The notes: generated by a model not told the origin, from the letters alone. A stretch of DNA of 64,000 nucleotides from CAYPFY01 sp964410105 (GCA_964410105.1 CAYPFY010000008.1:62001-126000); one strand, 5' to 3'. Shown: positions 19,099 through 28,700, counted from the stretch's first letter. Numbers and translations: made by a program.

Positions 19099-20333
19099 CA
19101 GAGCACAGTCCCCTTTGTCTCGGGAAGTTTCGTCATCAACAGGGCCCCGGCGAGGAAAAATGCGGAGGTCACCCCGAGGGCGCTTCCGATCCCGAAGACA
19201 TCGGCGAGCGCTCCGACGGTGACAGGAGCGAGAGCGCTCAGAGCGCGACCGCTGTTGAAGGTAAAACCCTGGGCGATTCCCCGGAGTTTTGTCGGAAACA
19301 GCTCCGCGAGCATCGACCCGAAAACGCTGAAATACCCGTGCCCGAAAAATCCGATAATCGGACCCAGGATCATGAGAGTCGTGGCATTTCCGGCAAAAAG
19401 CCCATAGACAGGGGCGAGTATCCCGGCAACCGCAAGAAACGTAATGAACACAGGCCGCCGGCCGAACCTGTCGGCCAGGAAGCCGAAAGACAAATAACCC
19501 GCGAACGCCCCGATCTGCATCGGCACAACCCAGGCGGAAGATTTTACGATGCTGAGGCCAGCTCCCCCCTTCTCGAGCGGAGTTGAGAGAAACGTCGGGA
19601 TCCATCCAAAGAGGCCCCAGTAGCCAAAGAGAACTGCCGCGGCCACCAGTGAAGCGACGACAGTTCTCCGGAGAAAAGGCGGGCTGAAGATTTCCAGCGA
19701 CACCTTTAGAGCGGGCGCTCCGGCCGCATGGGTGCGAGACGTCCACACATCCGGTTCAGGGACATTCCGGCGTATCCAGACGGTGAGCAAGGCCGGCAAA
19801 ATCCCGATCAGGAAAAGGACCCGCCATCCGAACCGGGGAAGAATGGCTGCCGAAAACAGCGCGGCCAGAATATACCCCACCGCCCATCCCGACTGCATCA
19901 ACCCGATCGCCTTCCCCCGATGTTCAGGACTCCAGGACTCAGCGACGAGCACTGCCCCGGCGGACCATTCGCCGCCGAGCCCGAGGCCGAGAAGCGTACG
20001 CCACAGAATCAATTCTGCGACCGAATGCGAAAAGGCGGTGAATGCGGTAAAAACGGAATAGGTCAGGATTGAATAAATCAAAGCCCGCGCCCTTCCGATA
20101 CGATCGGCCAGCACCCCGAAGAGAGCGCCGCCGAACGCCGAGGCGACGAGGGTAACCGACGCGAGAGCGCCGGCGGACGCGGAGGAGAGCGAAAATTCCT
20201 CTCGGATGGCGCTCAGAGCAAAGGCATACAGCATGACGTCCATAGCGTCGAGCATCCAGCCCAGTTGAGCGGCGAAGAGAACCCTCCACTGAGACGGAGT
20301 GGCGGAACGATACCAGGGATTCGACGGGGTCAT
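19098..20333 (-). CDS. MFS transporter in the 5-oxoprolinase operon
   Basis: 411 residues with about 12 hydrophobic helices. The first helix region WMLDAMDVMLYAFAL has the acidic 'LDxxD' pattern seen in the aromatic acid/sialate:H+ symporter branch. The MFS loop motif occurs twice (GVLADRIGRARAL, GFLADRFGRRPVF), and a GLGLGGEWSAGAVL motif is in helix 4-5. Its start overlaps the pxpC stop by four bases (ATGA) and its stop overlaps the pxpA start, so it is embedded in the operon. The inference is uptake (or export) of 5-oxoproline or a precursor; the substrate is not shown by sequence alone. Confidence 0.88.
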   Translation of the reverse strand: MTPSNPWYRSATPSQWRVLFAAQLGWMLDAMDVMLYAFALSAIREEFSLSSASAGALASVTLVASAFGGALFGVLADRIGRARALIYSILTYSVFTAFTAFSHSVAELILWRTLLGLGLGGEWSAGAVLVAESWSPEHRGKAIGLMQSGWAVGYILAALFSAAILPRFGWRVLFLIGILPALLTVWIRRNVPEPDVWTSRTHAAGAPALKVSLEIFSPPFLRRTVVASLVAAAVLFGYWGLFGWIPTFLSTPLEKGGAGLSIVKSSAWVVPMQIGAFAGYLSFGFLADRFGRRPVFITFLAVAGILAPVYGLFAGNATTLMILGPIIGFFGHGYFSVFGSMLAELFPTKLRGIAQGFTFNSGRALSALAPVTVGALADVFGIGSALGVTSAFFLAGALLMTKLPETKGTVL

Positions 20334-21247
20334 GGCCGCAGGGCCCTTCGGATCAGAGATTCCTGGTCAACGAGAATCTTCCGAGCCTGATCGAGCGAGA
20401 CAAGCTCAAAATAAACCTCATCGCGGGGACGCAATTGCCCGACGCGCCCGATATCGGCGGAAATAACATTAGCAATCTTGGGATAACCCCCCGTCGTCTG
20501 GTGATCGACGAAAAGAATAATGGGACATCCCGACGGCGTTATCTGGACGGCACCGAGAGAGACCCCTTCGGTCAGAATATCGCCGTCAAAACTCACCGGG
20601 GGTCCATCCAGCCGCAGGCCCATCCGGTCCGAGTCCTCGGACACGCGGTAGCGCGAGGAATAGAATTCGGAATCTCCAAACAAGTCAGCCTGCGGCCCGG
20701 CGGTCACACGCAGCACACCTGATACTTCGGGCAATCGCGACCGGTCCAGCCGCCTCAGAGTTTCGCCCCTGACCATCCCCTCGGTCAACCGAATACAGTC
20801 TCCTTGCTTCAGGGACCGGCCGCCAAACCCCCCGATACCGGTCGCGAGGTGTGTCGAAGCGCTTCCAAATTTCTTCTCAACATCGATCCCACCCTGGGCG
20901 CTGAGATAAGACCGGGCGCCTTTCGATGCAGCTCCGCACCGAAGAACCTTTCCCGGCTCAACGCGAACGGCAGTCCAGAGAGGGATGTCCTCACCGTCGA
21001 GCGTAGGGGACATATCGGCTCCCGTAAGCGCAATCGTACAGGAAGAATCGAATTCAAGCACGGCACCGACGAGCGTCATCTCGAGCGCCGGTGCATTTTC
21101 AGGATTTCCCACAAGCATGTTGCCCAGCCGGAGAGCAACCGGATCAGCGGCTCCCGAGGCAGAAATCCCGAGATGCGCGTAGCCGTACCGGCCGAGGTCC
21201 TGGATTGTTGTGAGAAATCCCGGCGATATGACTCGGATCCCCGGCAT
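20330..21247 (-). CDS. pxpC: 5-oxoprolinase subunit C (biotin-dependent carboxyltransferase-like)
   Basis: 305 residues, normal length for the KipA/PxpC family. Signatures are GFLTTIQDLGRYGYAHLGIS near the N-terminus, SGAADPVALRLGNMLVGN, IALTGADMSP and the C-terminal ITPSGCPIILFVDHQTTGGYPKIANV stretch. With PxpB it forms the allophanate-hydrolase-like half of the 5-oxoprolinase complex. The ATG follows the pxpB stop directly (TGAATG), and its own stop overlaps the transporter start, so it is co-translated. Confidence 0.93.
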   Translation of the reverse strand: MPGIRVISPGFLTTIQDLGRYGYAHLGISASGAADPVALRLGNMLVGNPENAPALEMTLVGAVLEFDSSCTIALTGADMSPTLDGEDIPLWTAVRVEPGKVLRCGAASKGARSYLSAQGGIDVEKKFGSASTHLATGIGGFGGRSLKQGDCIRLTEGMVRGETLRRLDRSRLPEVSGVLRVTAGPQADLFGDSEFYSSRYRVSEDSDRMGLRLDGPPVSFDGDILTEGVSLGAVQITPSGCPIILFVDHQTTGGYPKIANVISADIGRVGQLRPRDEVYFELVSLDQARKILVDQESLIRRALRP

Positions 21248-21928
21248 TCACCCGATCGACATTTTATGGAATTCCGACGTGGAGATAGGAACGAACCGAA
21301 GAGACGATCCCATCTCCAGAAGAGCGGGGGGCTGGCGTTCCGCGTCAAAAATTCTCATTGGCGTTCGTCCGATGATCTGCCACCCCCCGGGTGTTGAAAC
21401 CGGGTAGATCCCCGACTGGCGGCCTCCGATCCCGACGCTTCCCGCTGCCACCTTCAGGCGGGGAGTTGCCCGCCTGGGGGTGGCGATCCTTTCCGGCAGT
21501 CCGGCGAGGTAGGGAAAGCCGGGTGAAAAACCAAGAAAGCTGACGACATATTCCCCCGTAGAATGGATCTCGATCACCTCGGAAGGTTTTATCGCATGAA
21601 ACTTTGCCACGTAATCGAGATCCTCGCCCAGTTCATAGCAGACGGGAATCTCTGCCTGTCTGGGCGGCGGCATAACAACAGACTCCATTTCATCTAGAAG
21701 GCGGATCGCGGTGCTTTCGATATCGGAGGGAGAGACGGAGAGAGGATTGTAGGATATCAGGAGGGATGAAAACGCGGGGTGAAAATTGAGAATTCCGGGA
21801 AAGCTCCCCTTGGAGAGAAGAAGGCTGAGCCGGAGAATCTTCAGCCGGGTGGCTTCAGAATAATCACTTCCGAAATTTATAAGAAGAGAGTGATCGCTTG
21901 CAAAGGAAAGGTGGGCTTTGGTGACCAT
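21248..21928 (-). CDS. pxpB: 5-oxoprolinase subunit B (KipI family)
   Basis: 226 residues, first gene of the pxpB-pxpC-MFS-pxpA operon. Family signatures are EIPVCYELGEDLDYVA, EYVVSFLGFSPGFPYLAGLPE, ATPRLKVAAGSVGIGG and GIYPVSTPGGWQIIGRTP. It is the partner of PxpC in ATP-dependent 5-oxoproline hydrolysis. GGGAAGG lies close before the ATG at 21928. The promoter must lie in the 21929-22247 stretch. Confidence 0.93.
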   Translation of the reverse strand: MVTKAHLSFASDHSLLINFGSDYSEATRLKILRLSLLLSKGSFPGILNFHPAFSSLLISYNPLSVSPSDIESTAIRLLDEMESVVMPPPRQAEIPVCYELGEDLDYVAKFHAIKPSEVIEIHSTGEYVVSFLGFSPGFPYLAGLPERIATPRRATPRLKVAAGSVGIGGRQSGIYPVSTPGGWQIIGRTPMRIFDAERQPPALLEMGSSLRFVPISTSEFHKMSIG

Positions 21929-22247
21929 AGCCTTCCCAACATAAGAAATTCAGCAGGGCGAAGCAACGTCCGGAAAATCAACGAAGCATACACAAATCGC
22001 CATCAGGAAATTGCTATCGCCGGTATTCCCCTCGTGAAGCGGATGGATATCGTCGTTGAACTGAGAATTCGTGTCGTCCAGGTCATACCGGCAAGACAAA
22101 AATGCCTAAGCGTCACTCCTCACAAGTCAATGCGTCGTGCCGAACCAGACGAACCCTTTGGAGTTCTGAACCATACAATGAACCATCGTGACAGTTGCGC
22201 CGTCGAGTACTGAGACATGCTCGAAGCAATCACCGTCGGACAGCAAG

Positions 22248-22340
22248 CTCAGGGATGGGGTTCCTCACAAAGAGATCGTTGACGCAATAATCAAAGCGAG
22301 GATCAGCATTGAACACTGGAGGAAGGAATACAACGAATGA
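22248..22340 (+). pseudogene. C-terminal fragment of an IS3-type transposase (OrfB)
   Basis: The plus strand reads LRDGVPHKEIVDAI, then IKARISIEHWRKEYNE and a stop. This follows the conserved end of IS3-family integrase-type transposases ('LRDELLNGEIFYTLxEAKIVIExWRxxYNxxRPHSSLG'): LRD, a ten-residue spacer, then AxxxIExWRxxYN. The terminal RPHSALGY motif is gone and no DDE residues upstream remain, so it is inactive debris. It marks the left edge of the AT-richer segment carrying two T9SS genes. Confidence 0.55.
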
Positions 22341-22496
22341 CTTAGCTCTGAGTGAGATTTGCTCAACACGTCTGAAGCATTTTAGGCCTAAATGCTATGA
22401 GTACCGTGGGTTTCGGTCTGATCGTTGGATAGCCGCATCATTGAATGTCGTTGGCCGTTTGAACTCACTCTTAGACCCTACGAGATGTGAATAATC

Positions 22497-22525
22497 AAAA
22501 AGCCCCGGCCGGAGTGGTCGGGGCT
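22497..22525 (-). terminator. Intrinsic terminator of the 22594-26517 gene
   Basis: AGCCCCGGCC (22501-22510) pairs with GGTCGGGGCT (22516-22525) around a GGAGT loop, a 10-bp stem with one G-T pair. On the minus strand the stem is followed by TTTTT (22501-22497). It lies about 70 bases past the stop at 22594, as expected for the minus-strand beta-helix gene. Confidence 0.8.
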
Positions 22526-22593
22526 TCGTGAATTCTGTCCGCCTTAACGTTCCTACCTCAAGAAACTATTCATCAGTCTCAGACCCCCGGTGC

Positions 22594-25500
22594 TCACCGA
22601 AGGATCAGCATCTTTTTGACAGATGTGGAGGAGGGGGTTTGCAGTTTGTAAAGGTAAACACCAGAAGCGATGCGGGATGCATCGAATTGTACCGAGCGTT
22701 TACCCGTCTCCTGCATTTCGTCGACGAGTGTAGCAACAAGCTGTCCCAGTGAATTGAAAACCTTCAAGCTCACGTGAGTTGGTGCATCAAGGTTATACGA
22801 AATCGTTGTAACCGGATTGAAGGGGTTGGGGTAGTTTTGGCTGAGTTCAAAGGCAAGTGATGACCTTGCATTGGAGCTATTGCCAGCTCCCCCAAGCCCA
22901 CCCGAGCTTCCGGCGACGCTCCCAGCTACTGGTACGGCTAATGCCAAGTACTCCCTCATCGAGTTTACAGCATTGCTGTCGATGGTCAACGCACGAGTCT
23001 TGAACGAGTTGAAAACAGAATTCGCGGCATCCATGTATCCCAAAGCAGAAGCAGCAAAAATCTTGCGCGTTTGGCAAAAGAGCCAAAGATCGTCATCGAC
23101 CCCTCGACCGAGAATGTCGTCGCTCATTTGAAGGGCTGATGCAAAATCTCCCACGTCCATCAGTGCCTGAACTTGCATGGCAGAAGCAAGCGCCTTGACC
23201 CTCGCGGACTTCGAGCCGTGCTCTACGGAAGACAGGAAATGCCCCCATGATCCATCGATCGCATTCTGGTAGGAACCGCCAGGACCGACGTACAAGGCCA
23301 TAACCTGTAAGTCATCGAGGGCATCTTCTTTTTCGTCTTCAATATTGGAGCGCAACTGCTTTAGCCAGTTCACTATTTTCTGGTGCTCGGAGACACGCCG
23401 ACTCCCAGATATCTCGCCACCCGTGAAAACGGGAGCGGCTATCGAAGGTGTAAAAACCGGACTACTAAGCGGGTAGAGCGTGTCCACTGGCCCTGTGAAC
23501 TCGTTCGATTGATGAGTGCCCCAATACGTATATCGGGCATACACAATCTGGTTTGCCGAATCGGCGATGAGCGCGCCAGGAGTCGGATTGTTAAAAGTAT
23601 CGTACACGTTGTTCCATCCTCCCCTTGGCTCGTCATCTGAGACCAGTGTGCACCCGTCACCGCATGGGGCGATCTGGGATATGATTGGATGAACGGGATT
23701 GGGTCCAGTCTCTCCGCAGTCACAGGATTGAACGGTAATTGTTCGACCCAGGAAAGCTGTCCCCGAGTAGGAGACGATGATTTCGTTCGTCCCGTGACCA
23801 TCCACGGTATTGTAGCCTTGGGCTAACTCGTCGGGACTGAGCGAGGCTCGAGAATTAAGGTCGGAAACGCTAATCCCGGCAAAGATATTGTTTTCAACTC
23901 TCGAGTAATCCAGGTATGCTTTCGCCCCGTTCTGCACACGGAGTCCTCCCGTAAACCACTGCAGTGAGTTGTGCTTGATACTTGTGTAAGAGATTGCCAC
24001 GTAGGCGTTATTTACACTCACGCCCCAACCATTGTTATCCTTGACGCCTGAGTTTCTTAGTGTCAATGTGCGATTGGATGTGCCGGTGTTATAGATACTA
24101 ATACCATAGCCGTAAGTGTCGCACGCAGCAACCGTATCGTTCGACATATAACTATTTGGAGTGGTGTTTGTAAATGAAATCCCCGTGGCCGCATACTTTA
24201 TATCGCAGTAGGTCAGAGTATCAGGCCCTCCTCCCTGGCAGCTGATTCCGGACCAATTATTCGGAGCTGGCGTCGGACTTGCCGAAGTGAATGTGATGCG
24301 TTGGTATGTCGTTCCCTTTGCCACCAGGCTCCCGTTGACCGTGAACACGTAAGGGGATATGAGCTTGACGGTCGTACCAGGGAGTACAGAAAGGGTGGCG
24401 CCTGACTGGACTTGAAAGTCCGAATTGATGTTATAGTTTCCGCTCCATACAGCTTGGCTCACACGGTAGAGCTTACCCTGGCCTGGCTGGAAGAGGTCGG
24501 TGAATGAGTTTCCCCGAGGTAGAACCCACATCCTTCCGGAGTACACGTCCGTGACGAGGAGACTCTGGTACGCGAGTGAGGAGCTCAGAGTCACCTGGAT
24601 GTTCCGTTGCTCATTCGAAAGTCCACGTCTGTTAACGATCATGAAATACTTATCGTTCGAGCCAATTGTGTCGAAAATACCAACCTCAACGAAAGTTGAG
24701 GTGGACCCGTCCTGAGTACCGGAGAGAGTCGAGCTCTGCACTCCTGAGACGACGGAACTCACGTTTGCAATCTGGCCCAGGTGAATGCTGGCCGCATTTT
24801 TCCATTGAAGGTTAAGTAGTTTAGGACCTATTACATCGAGCACCCCGTGAAATTCCTTGAGAGCGTACCATTTGTAGTTAGGGACGTGATGGCCGACGGT
24901 GACGTCGGTCGTCGGATTCCCTTGCGCATCGACTATGTCTGTCAAGGAGTGGTAGTCATCACCTCCGGCGGAACTGCCTAATGCGGCATAGGGAAGGCTA
25001 GCGTACGTGAAATAAATTAGGCCCTTGGCCCCGTAGGCAAGGCTCAAATATGCCTGCGCAAAGATCTCATTACGTGTAGGGTCTCGAAAAAGATACACTG
25101 TTTTCGTCTGATCTGCCGTATTAACTTGTGTATAACGATCCACCTGCATGGTAAACCAGAATGGTATATCATCCGAGGCGGTGCTGGGATCGCCATTCGC
25201 TGCTGTGATAGAGTTGCGAAGATTGGGGGTTAGGTAGTCGTATGAGTACTGAATGCTATTCGTACCCGATGAGGCCGAATCGATACTGTGCAAGTTATCT
25301 CTAGGGTTACTCGACGACCCCCAGATCGAATATGTGTCTGTAATCAGTTCACTGGGACGAACTGTGCCGATATAGCTTTGAAGCTCAGACAGGCTTTGTG
25401 CTGAGTAATCAGAGAGCGATCCATTCATGGCTACTCCCGTCGCCTGCTTTGCCAACTCAGATACCTTGCTATACGCCCGAAAATTGGTTGCACCCGGCTC

Positions 25501-26517
25501 ATCTCCATACCATCTGAAATTGCGGGTAGTATCGAAAGCATTAACATTTAATAAATAACTTTTTATCTGGTTGTACGTCGTCGAAGAGTCGGAGGCAACA
25601 AACAATTTGTAGTCATAGAGGTCGCGCACGCGAAGGTAATCGATGTAGAGGTCGGACGAGCCCGACCATTGCACTCGGACGTCAGTATTATAATAGACTT
25701 TGGAGATGTAGGTGGCAAGAGAGGTGACTATGTCGATATCTTCGTACTGGCCAGGATGATGAAACATATCGGCCCAAATCGTATATGTGCCACCGTAGCT
25801 GGATGGGTTCCCGGGGGGCGCAGAAGGCTGATTTCCAGGATCTGGAATCGATCCATTGCCACCCATAAAGTAACTAGAAGACGTCCGCACCGGGGTGAGG
25901 ATGACTTGGCCAACAGGAATATGCTGCGTATTATTACCAACGAGTTTCATTCGGAAGATGAAATGGAATTGATCACTGTTGTCCGTGTAAAAAAACTCGT
26001 CAAGCCAAGATAACACTCCATGCAAAAGAGTGCCCGCCGTATCGAAGCCAACCCTTGCTCGGTAAACGACTGACCCTGAGGATGGAGGATCATTAACTTC
26101 GTCCCCGGTGGCCGGGAGCCTGTCGAATCCAGACCCAAACGTTCGATCATCTAGAGGTAGCCCACCGACCTGGTACAGTTTCTCAATTCCCTTGCGGTAA
26201 AGCCTCGCCGTAGTCTGACCGCCTGTGCCCGGAGGACCAATATTCTCGTTGAACACCTTGATCGGCGAATTTATGGGGAGAGAAGTGTTGTCGCCGACAG
26301 TCACCGTATGCGTTATCCCCATTCGTTGCATTTGGGCCATATACAATCCAGAATCGGAGTAGTTGATCTGGGTGGAGTGACCCGGATTGTATTCAGCCTG
26401 CAACCAATACGGATCAACGAAGCTTATTCTCGGGAATTGCTGGGTAACGCAGTCAGAGTTGGACATTAAGATAAGGATAGCAATTAATATGCCCCTTTGG
26501 ATTTGTGCGTCTTTCAC
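22594..26517 (-). CDS. Large secreted beta-helix protein with T9SS sorting domain
   Basis: 1307 residues from GTG 26517; AGGAGG five bases upstream supports this start. After the signal peptide (IQRGILIAILILMSNSDC) comes a region of about 650 residues I cannot name. It includes a stretch that may be carbohydrate-active (IPFWFTMQVDRYTQ, GAKGLIYFTY), seen in glycosidase-like barrels, but no catalytic residues can be assigned. Residues about 690-1000 form a right-handed parallel beta-helix (GATLSVLPGTTVKLISPY, NNWSGISCQGGGPDTLTYCDIKYA, KDNNGWGVSVNNAY). A helical linker and a sorting domain (NYPNPFNPVTTISYNL ... GVYLYKLQTPSSTSVKKMLILR) follow. Codon choice is AT-richer than the flanking operons. 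It starts 22 bases after the stop of the FG-GAP gene, so the two are likely co-transcribed. Confidence 0.85.
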   Translation of the reverse strand: MKDAQIQRGILIAILILMSNSDCVTQQFPRISFVDPYWLQAEYNPGHSTQINYSDSGLYMAQMQRMGITHTVTVGDNTSLPINSPIKVFNENIGPPGTGGQTTARLYRKGIEKLYQVGGLPLDDRTFGSGFDRLPATGDEVNDPPSSGSVVYRARVGFDTAGTLLHGVLSWLDEFFYTDNSDQFHFIFRMKLVGNNTQHIPVGQVILTPVRTSSSYFMGGNGSIPDPGNQPSAPPGNPSSYGGTYTIWADMFHHPGQYEDIDIVTSLATYISKVYYNTDVRVQWSGSSDLYIDYLRVRDLYDYKLFVASDSSTTYNQIKSYLLNVNAFDTTRNFRWYGDEPGATNFRAYSKVSELAKQATGVAMNGSLSDYSAQSLSELQSYIGTVRPSELITDTYSIWGSSSNPRDNLHSIDSASSGTNSIQYSYDYLTPNLRNSITAANGDPSTASDDIPFWFTMQVDRYTQVNTADQTKTVYLFRDPTRNEIFAQAYLSLAYGAKGLIYFTYASLPYAALGSSAGGDDYHSLTDIVDAQGNPTTDVTVGHHVPNYKWYALKEFHGVLDVIGPKLLNLQWKNAASIHLGQIANVSSVVSGVQSSTLSGTQDGSTSTFVEVGIFDTIGSNDKYFMIVNRRGLSNEQRNIQVTLSSSLAYQSLLVTDVYSGRMWVLPRGNSFTDLFQPGQGKLYRVSQAVWSGNYNINSDFQVQSGATLSVLPGTTVKLISPYVFTVNGSLVAKGTTYQRITFTSASPTPAPNNWSGISCQGGGPDTLTYCDIKYAATGISFTNTTPNSYMSNDTVAACDTYGYGISIYNTGTSNRTLTLRNSGVKDNNGWGVSVNNAYVAISYTSIKHNSLQWFTGGLRVQNGAKAYLDYSRVENNIFAGISVSDLNSRASLSPDELAQGYNTVDGHGTNEIIVSYSGTAFLGRTITVQSCDCGETGPNPVHPIISQIAPCGDGCTLVSDDEPRGGWNNVYDTFNNPTPGALIADSANQIVYARYTYWGTHQSNEFTGPVDTLYPLSSPVFTPSIAAPVFTGGEISGSRRVSEHQKIVNWLKQLRSNIEDEKEDALDDLQVMALYVGPGGSYQNAIDGSWGHFLSSVEHGSKSARVKALASAMQVQALMDVGDFASALQMSDDILGRGVDDDLWLFCQTRKIFAASALGYMDAANSVFNSFKTRALTIDSNAVNSMREYLALAVPVAGSVAGSSGGLGGAGNSSNARSSLAFELSQNYPNPFNPVTTISYNLDAPTHVSLKVFNSLGQLVATLVDEMQETGKRSVQFDASRIASGVYLYKLQTPSSTSVKKMLILR

Positions 26518-26539
26518 GGGGTCCTCCTTTTAAGTTGGC

Positions 26540-28234
26540 TTATCGAACCAATATCATTTTTCTCGTAAGACTTTGTCCATTAATCGTCAGGCGATACAGA
26601 TAAATTCCGCTGGACACATCCGTTCCCTGTCCGTCCCTCCCGTCCCAGCGGGCTTGGTGTTCGCCAGACGTATATTCGAGGTAGTTGAGAATCTTCTTCA
26701 CCTCCTTCCCTGAGATATCATAAATCGAAAGGCTGACATGAATCCGTAGCGCACTCGCGCCTGTCGCCGGAACAACAAACTTGATCGTAGTCTGGGAATT
26801 GAAAGGGTTTGGGTAATTCTGAAGGAGAGAGAATTGGTTTGCCACGGACGCACCACCGTGGTCAAATATGCCAGTCACGATTGACGTATCACCTCCAAAG
26901 ATTTCTACGCGACCACGACCGTTGTAGGACCCTGGGTCATTATTCCACGCGCCGAACATTATGTCGTCGATCCCATCCCCATTGATATCCCCAGATCTCC
27001 CAACGGCCACACCAGCCCCATCATACGTATTGTTGAATCCGCTGAAACTTAAATCGAAATCTCCAGTCATCCTCTCGCTCCCGAGGTAAACCAGAACCTC
27101 ACCATAACCATCATAGCCGCTTTTACCCCCGTATATGATATCGCCATATCCGTCGTGGTTGATGTCCCCCGCACTTGACATCTGCCACGGTCCCCCCGAG
27201 AATCTGCCCGCCTTCAGTGCAAGGTCAGGGATGGTATCAAAGGGCTGTCCCCCGAAATAGACCAACGCCAGAGTATCCGCTGGATGCAGGTAAGCAACGG
27301 CAAGATCGTTGTAACCGTCTCCGTTTATGTCACCCACAACTTGTGCGACCTGAGAACTATAAAGTGTGAACGCAGGGTTTGTGTCAGGGTGTGCGGACCC
27401 TAAATAGACGTTCAGGTACGTGAATGAACTGCCGTAAACCCCGCGGATGCCTCCAATGATGAGATCGCTGTATCCGTCTCCATTAATATCACCCGCAGCG
27501 AGTCCTAGCTCCCCCAGATAGTACTTGGCGCTATCGCCAGTAACAACCCAATCAGGAATGTTGTCCATCGGCGATCCCCCGAAATAAACGTAGACCTTCC
27601 CCTGGTAGTTGCCATTCTTATACGCGGGGGCGGTAATGGCAATATCTTCGTAGCCATCCCCATTGAAGTCGCCAATTGCAAATGGTTTTCCAAATCCATC
27701 GGCGGTGTCCGGACTTCTAAACGTCAAATCCGGTACCGAGTCGACGTGTATACCGCCATAGTAGAGATCTGTATGGAGATCCGCGTAAGGATCAGTTCCG
27801 TCGAAGTGGAGGAACAAGAGGTCTTTGACGGAGTCACCGTTGACGTCCGAGGCTGCCGGGAGAATTGCGTTACGGAAGGTTAAGCGGGGCAAGCTATCGA
27901 TGGGTGACCCTCCGAAAATAAGGTAGCAATTCAGTTCACCTCGCGCCGAGACGAGAATATCCGGGTAACCGTCATGATTTTGATCACCTACTCCGACCAC
28001 TACATCTCCTAGCAGACTCGTATCACTTGAGCCAACTGCCTCAAAAATATGCTTAGGAGTCACAAGTAAGCGACCATCGCTCCTCAACGAGAAGGACATC
28101 GCGCCAATTAAAGTGATGATCAAAAGCGCTAGAGGGGTGAAGTTCTTCACAATATCCCTTGCCTTGTAAATGGCAAGTCTAATCTTTAGCCGCTTCACAC
28201 GAAGGATTTCCCATGGACCGTTGTTAGACCTCAT
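26540..28234 (-). CDS. FG-GAP/integrin-alpha repeat protein with T9SS sorting domain
   Basis: 564 residues. A long basic N-terminus precedes a hydrophobic signal segment (FTPLALLIITLIGAM). Then come at least seven FG-GAP repeats with calcium-binding DxNxDGxxD loops: DQNHDGYPDILV, DVNGDSVKDLLF, DFNGDGYEDIAI, DINGDGYSDLII, DINGDGYNDLAV, DINHDGYGDIIY, DINGDGIDDIMF, alternating with 'YFGG' strands. This is a seven-bladed propeller of the integrin-alpha type. The sorting domain begins LLQNYPNPFNSQTTIKF and ends SLTRKMILVR. Surface binding or adhesion is the usual role. The start is uncertain: no good ribosome binding site precedes ATG 28234, and an in-frame GTG further in is possible. It probably forms an operon with the beta-helix gene. 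Confidence 0.88.
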   Translation of the reverse strand: MRSNNGPWEILRVKRLKIRLAIYKARDIVKNFTPLALLIITLIGAMSFSLRSDGRLLVTPKHIFEAVGSSDTSLLGDVVVGVGDQNHDGYPDILVSARGELNCYLIFGGSPIDSLPRLTFRNAILPAASDVNGDSVKDLLFLHFDGTDPYADLHTDLYYGGIHVDSVPDLTFRSPDTADGFGKPFAIGDFNGDGYEDIAITAPAYKNGNYQGKVYVYFGGSPMDNIPDWVVTGDSAKYYLGELGLAAGDINGDGYSDLIIGGIRGVYGSSFTYLNVYLGSAHPDTNPAFTLYSSQVAQVVGDINGDGYNDLAVAYLHPADTLALVYFGGQPFDTIPDLALKAGRFSGGPWQMSSAGDINHDGYGDIIYGGKSGYDGYGEVLVYLGSERMTGDFDLSFSGFNNTYDGAGVAVGRSGDINGDGIDDIMFGAWNNDPGSYNGRGRVEIFGGDTSIVTGIFDHGGASVANQFSLLQNYPNPFNSQTTIKFVVPATGASALRIHVSLSIYDISGKEVKKILNYLEYTSGEHQARWDGRDGQGTDVSSGIYLYRLTINGQSLTRKMILVR

Positions 28235-28620
28235 GCTCAGACGGATGCGTGAGCCGTTGTTTGCTATTTCGTTTCAGTCGACCCTGGCCGCACGGAAGGT
28301 GGGGAAATACACGCCCTTCGAAAATCGGAGAATCGCTCACAAATTACCTCTAAGCGGCCGGCGCCGCTGAACTTGAATAGAACTGTGGTGAAGAATTTAA
28401 CCTTAAGCCCCCGGCGGAGAACACTTGAATTTACTGCATCTTCCCGCAAGAATCAAACAGTAAATCAGCTGAGGGCCGGTGCGCCTTGTGTCCGCCCAGG
28501 CTGGCGCGGCCCCCGTCAGATCCTTAACGATAACCCCAAAGGCTTACTTCAACTTTTGACTTCTGACCTACCCCTTTCAATAGTTGTAACAGATTCGCTC
28601 ATCATGTAAAGGAGCAACGT

Positions 28621-28700
28621 CATGAACAAGTGATTCACGGAGGATGAGATCAGCTTGGCGCTGAACCAGGCCAGGACTGGGGTTCCAGTCGGAGAGATCC
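28621..28700 (+). pseudogene. N-terminal fragment of an IS3-type transposase OrfA
   Basis: The plus strand reads MNK-stop-FTEDEISLALNQARTGVPVGEI, matching the start of IS3-family OrfA proteins ('MKKSRFTEEQIxxALxxAExGxPVxEV'). AAAGGAG precedes the ATG. Codon four is TGA where arginine (CGA) is expected, and similarity stops after about 26 codons. It is therefore dead. It marks the right edge of the AT-richer segment and points the same way as the OrfB fragment at 22248. Confidence 0.6.

Larger units (their letters stand above)
21929..22593. other. Long gap with a decayed transposase and a terminator
   Basis: About 665 bases without an intact gene. It contains the pxp promoter region at its left end, an IS3-type transposase fragment (22248-22340), a near-palindrome GCATTTtAGGCCTAAATGC at 22377-22395 and an intrinsic terminator (22497-22525). 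A 144-codon plus-strand frame at 21779-22213 overlaps pxpB and shows no family signature. Confidence 0.6.

Noticed and set aside
19099..19746. N-terminal extension of the pxpA frame to 19746
   Set aside because: It lies antiframe over the MFS gene; the TGATG junction and family length set the pxpA start at 19098.
21779..22213. Plus-strand 144-codon frame near the pxp promoter
   Set aside because: Overlaps pxpB, has no ribosome site and no family motif.
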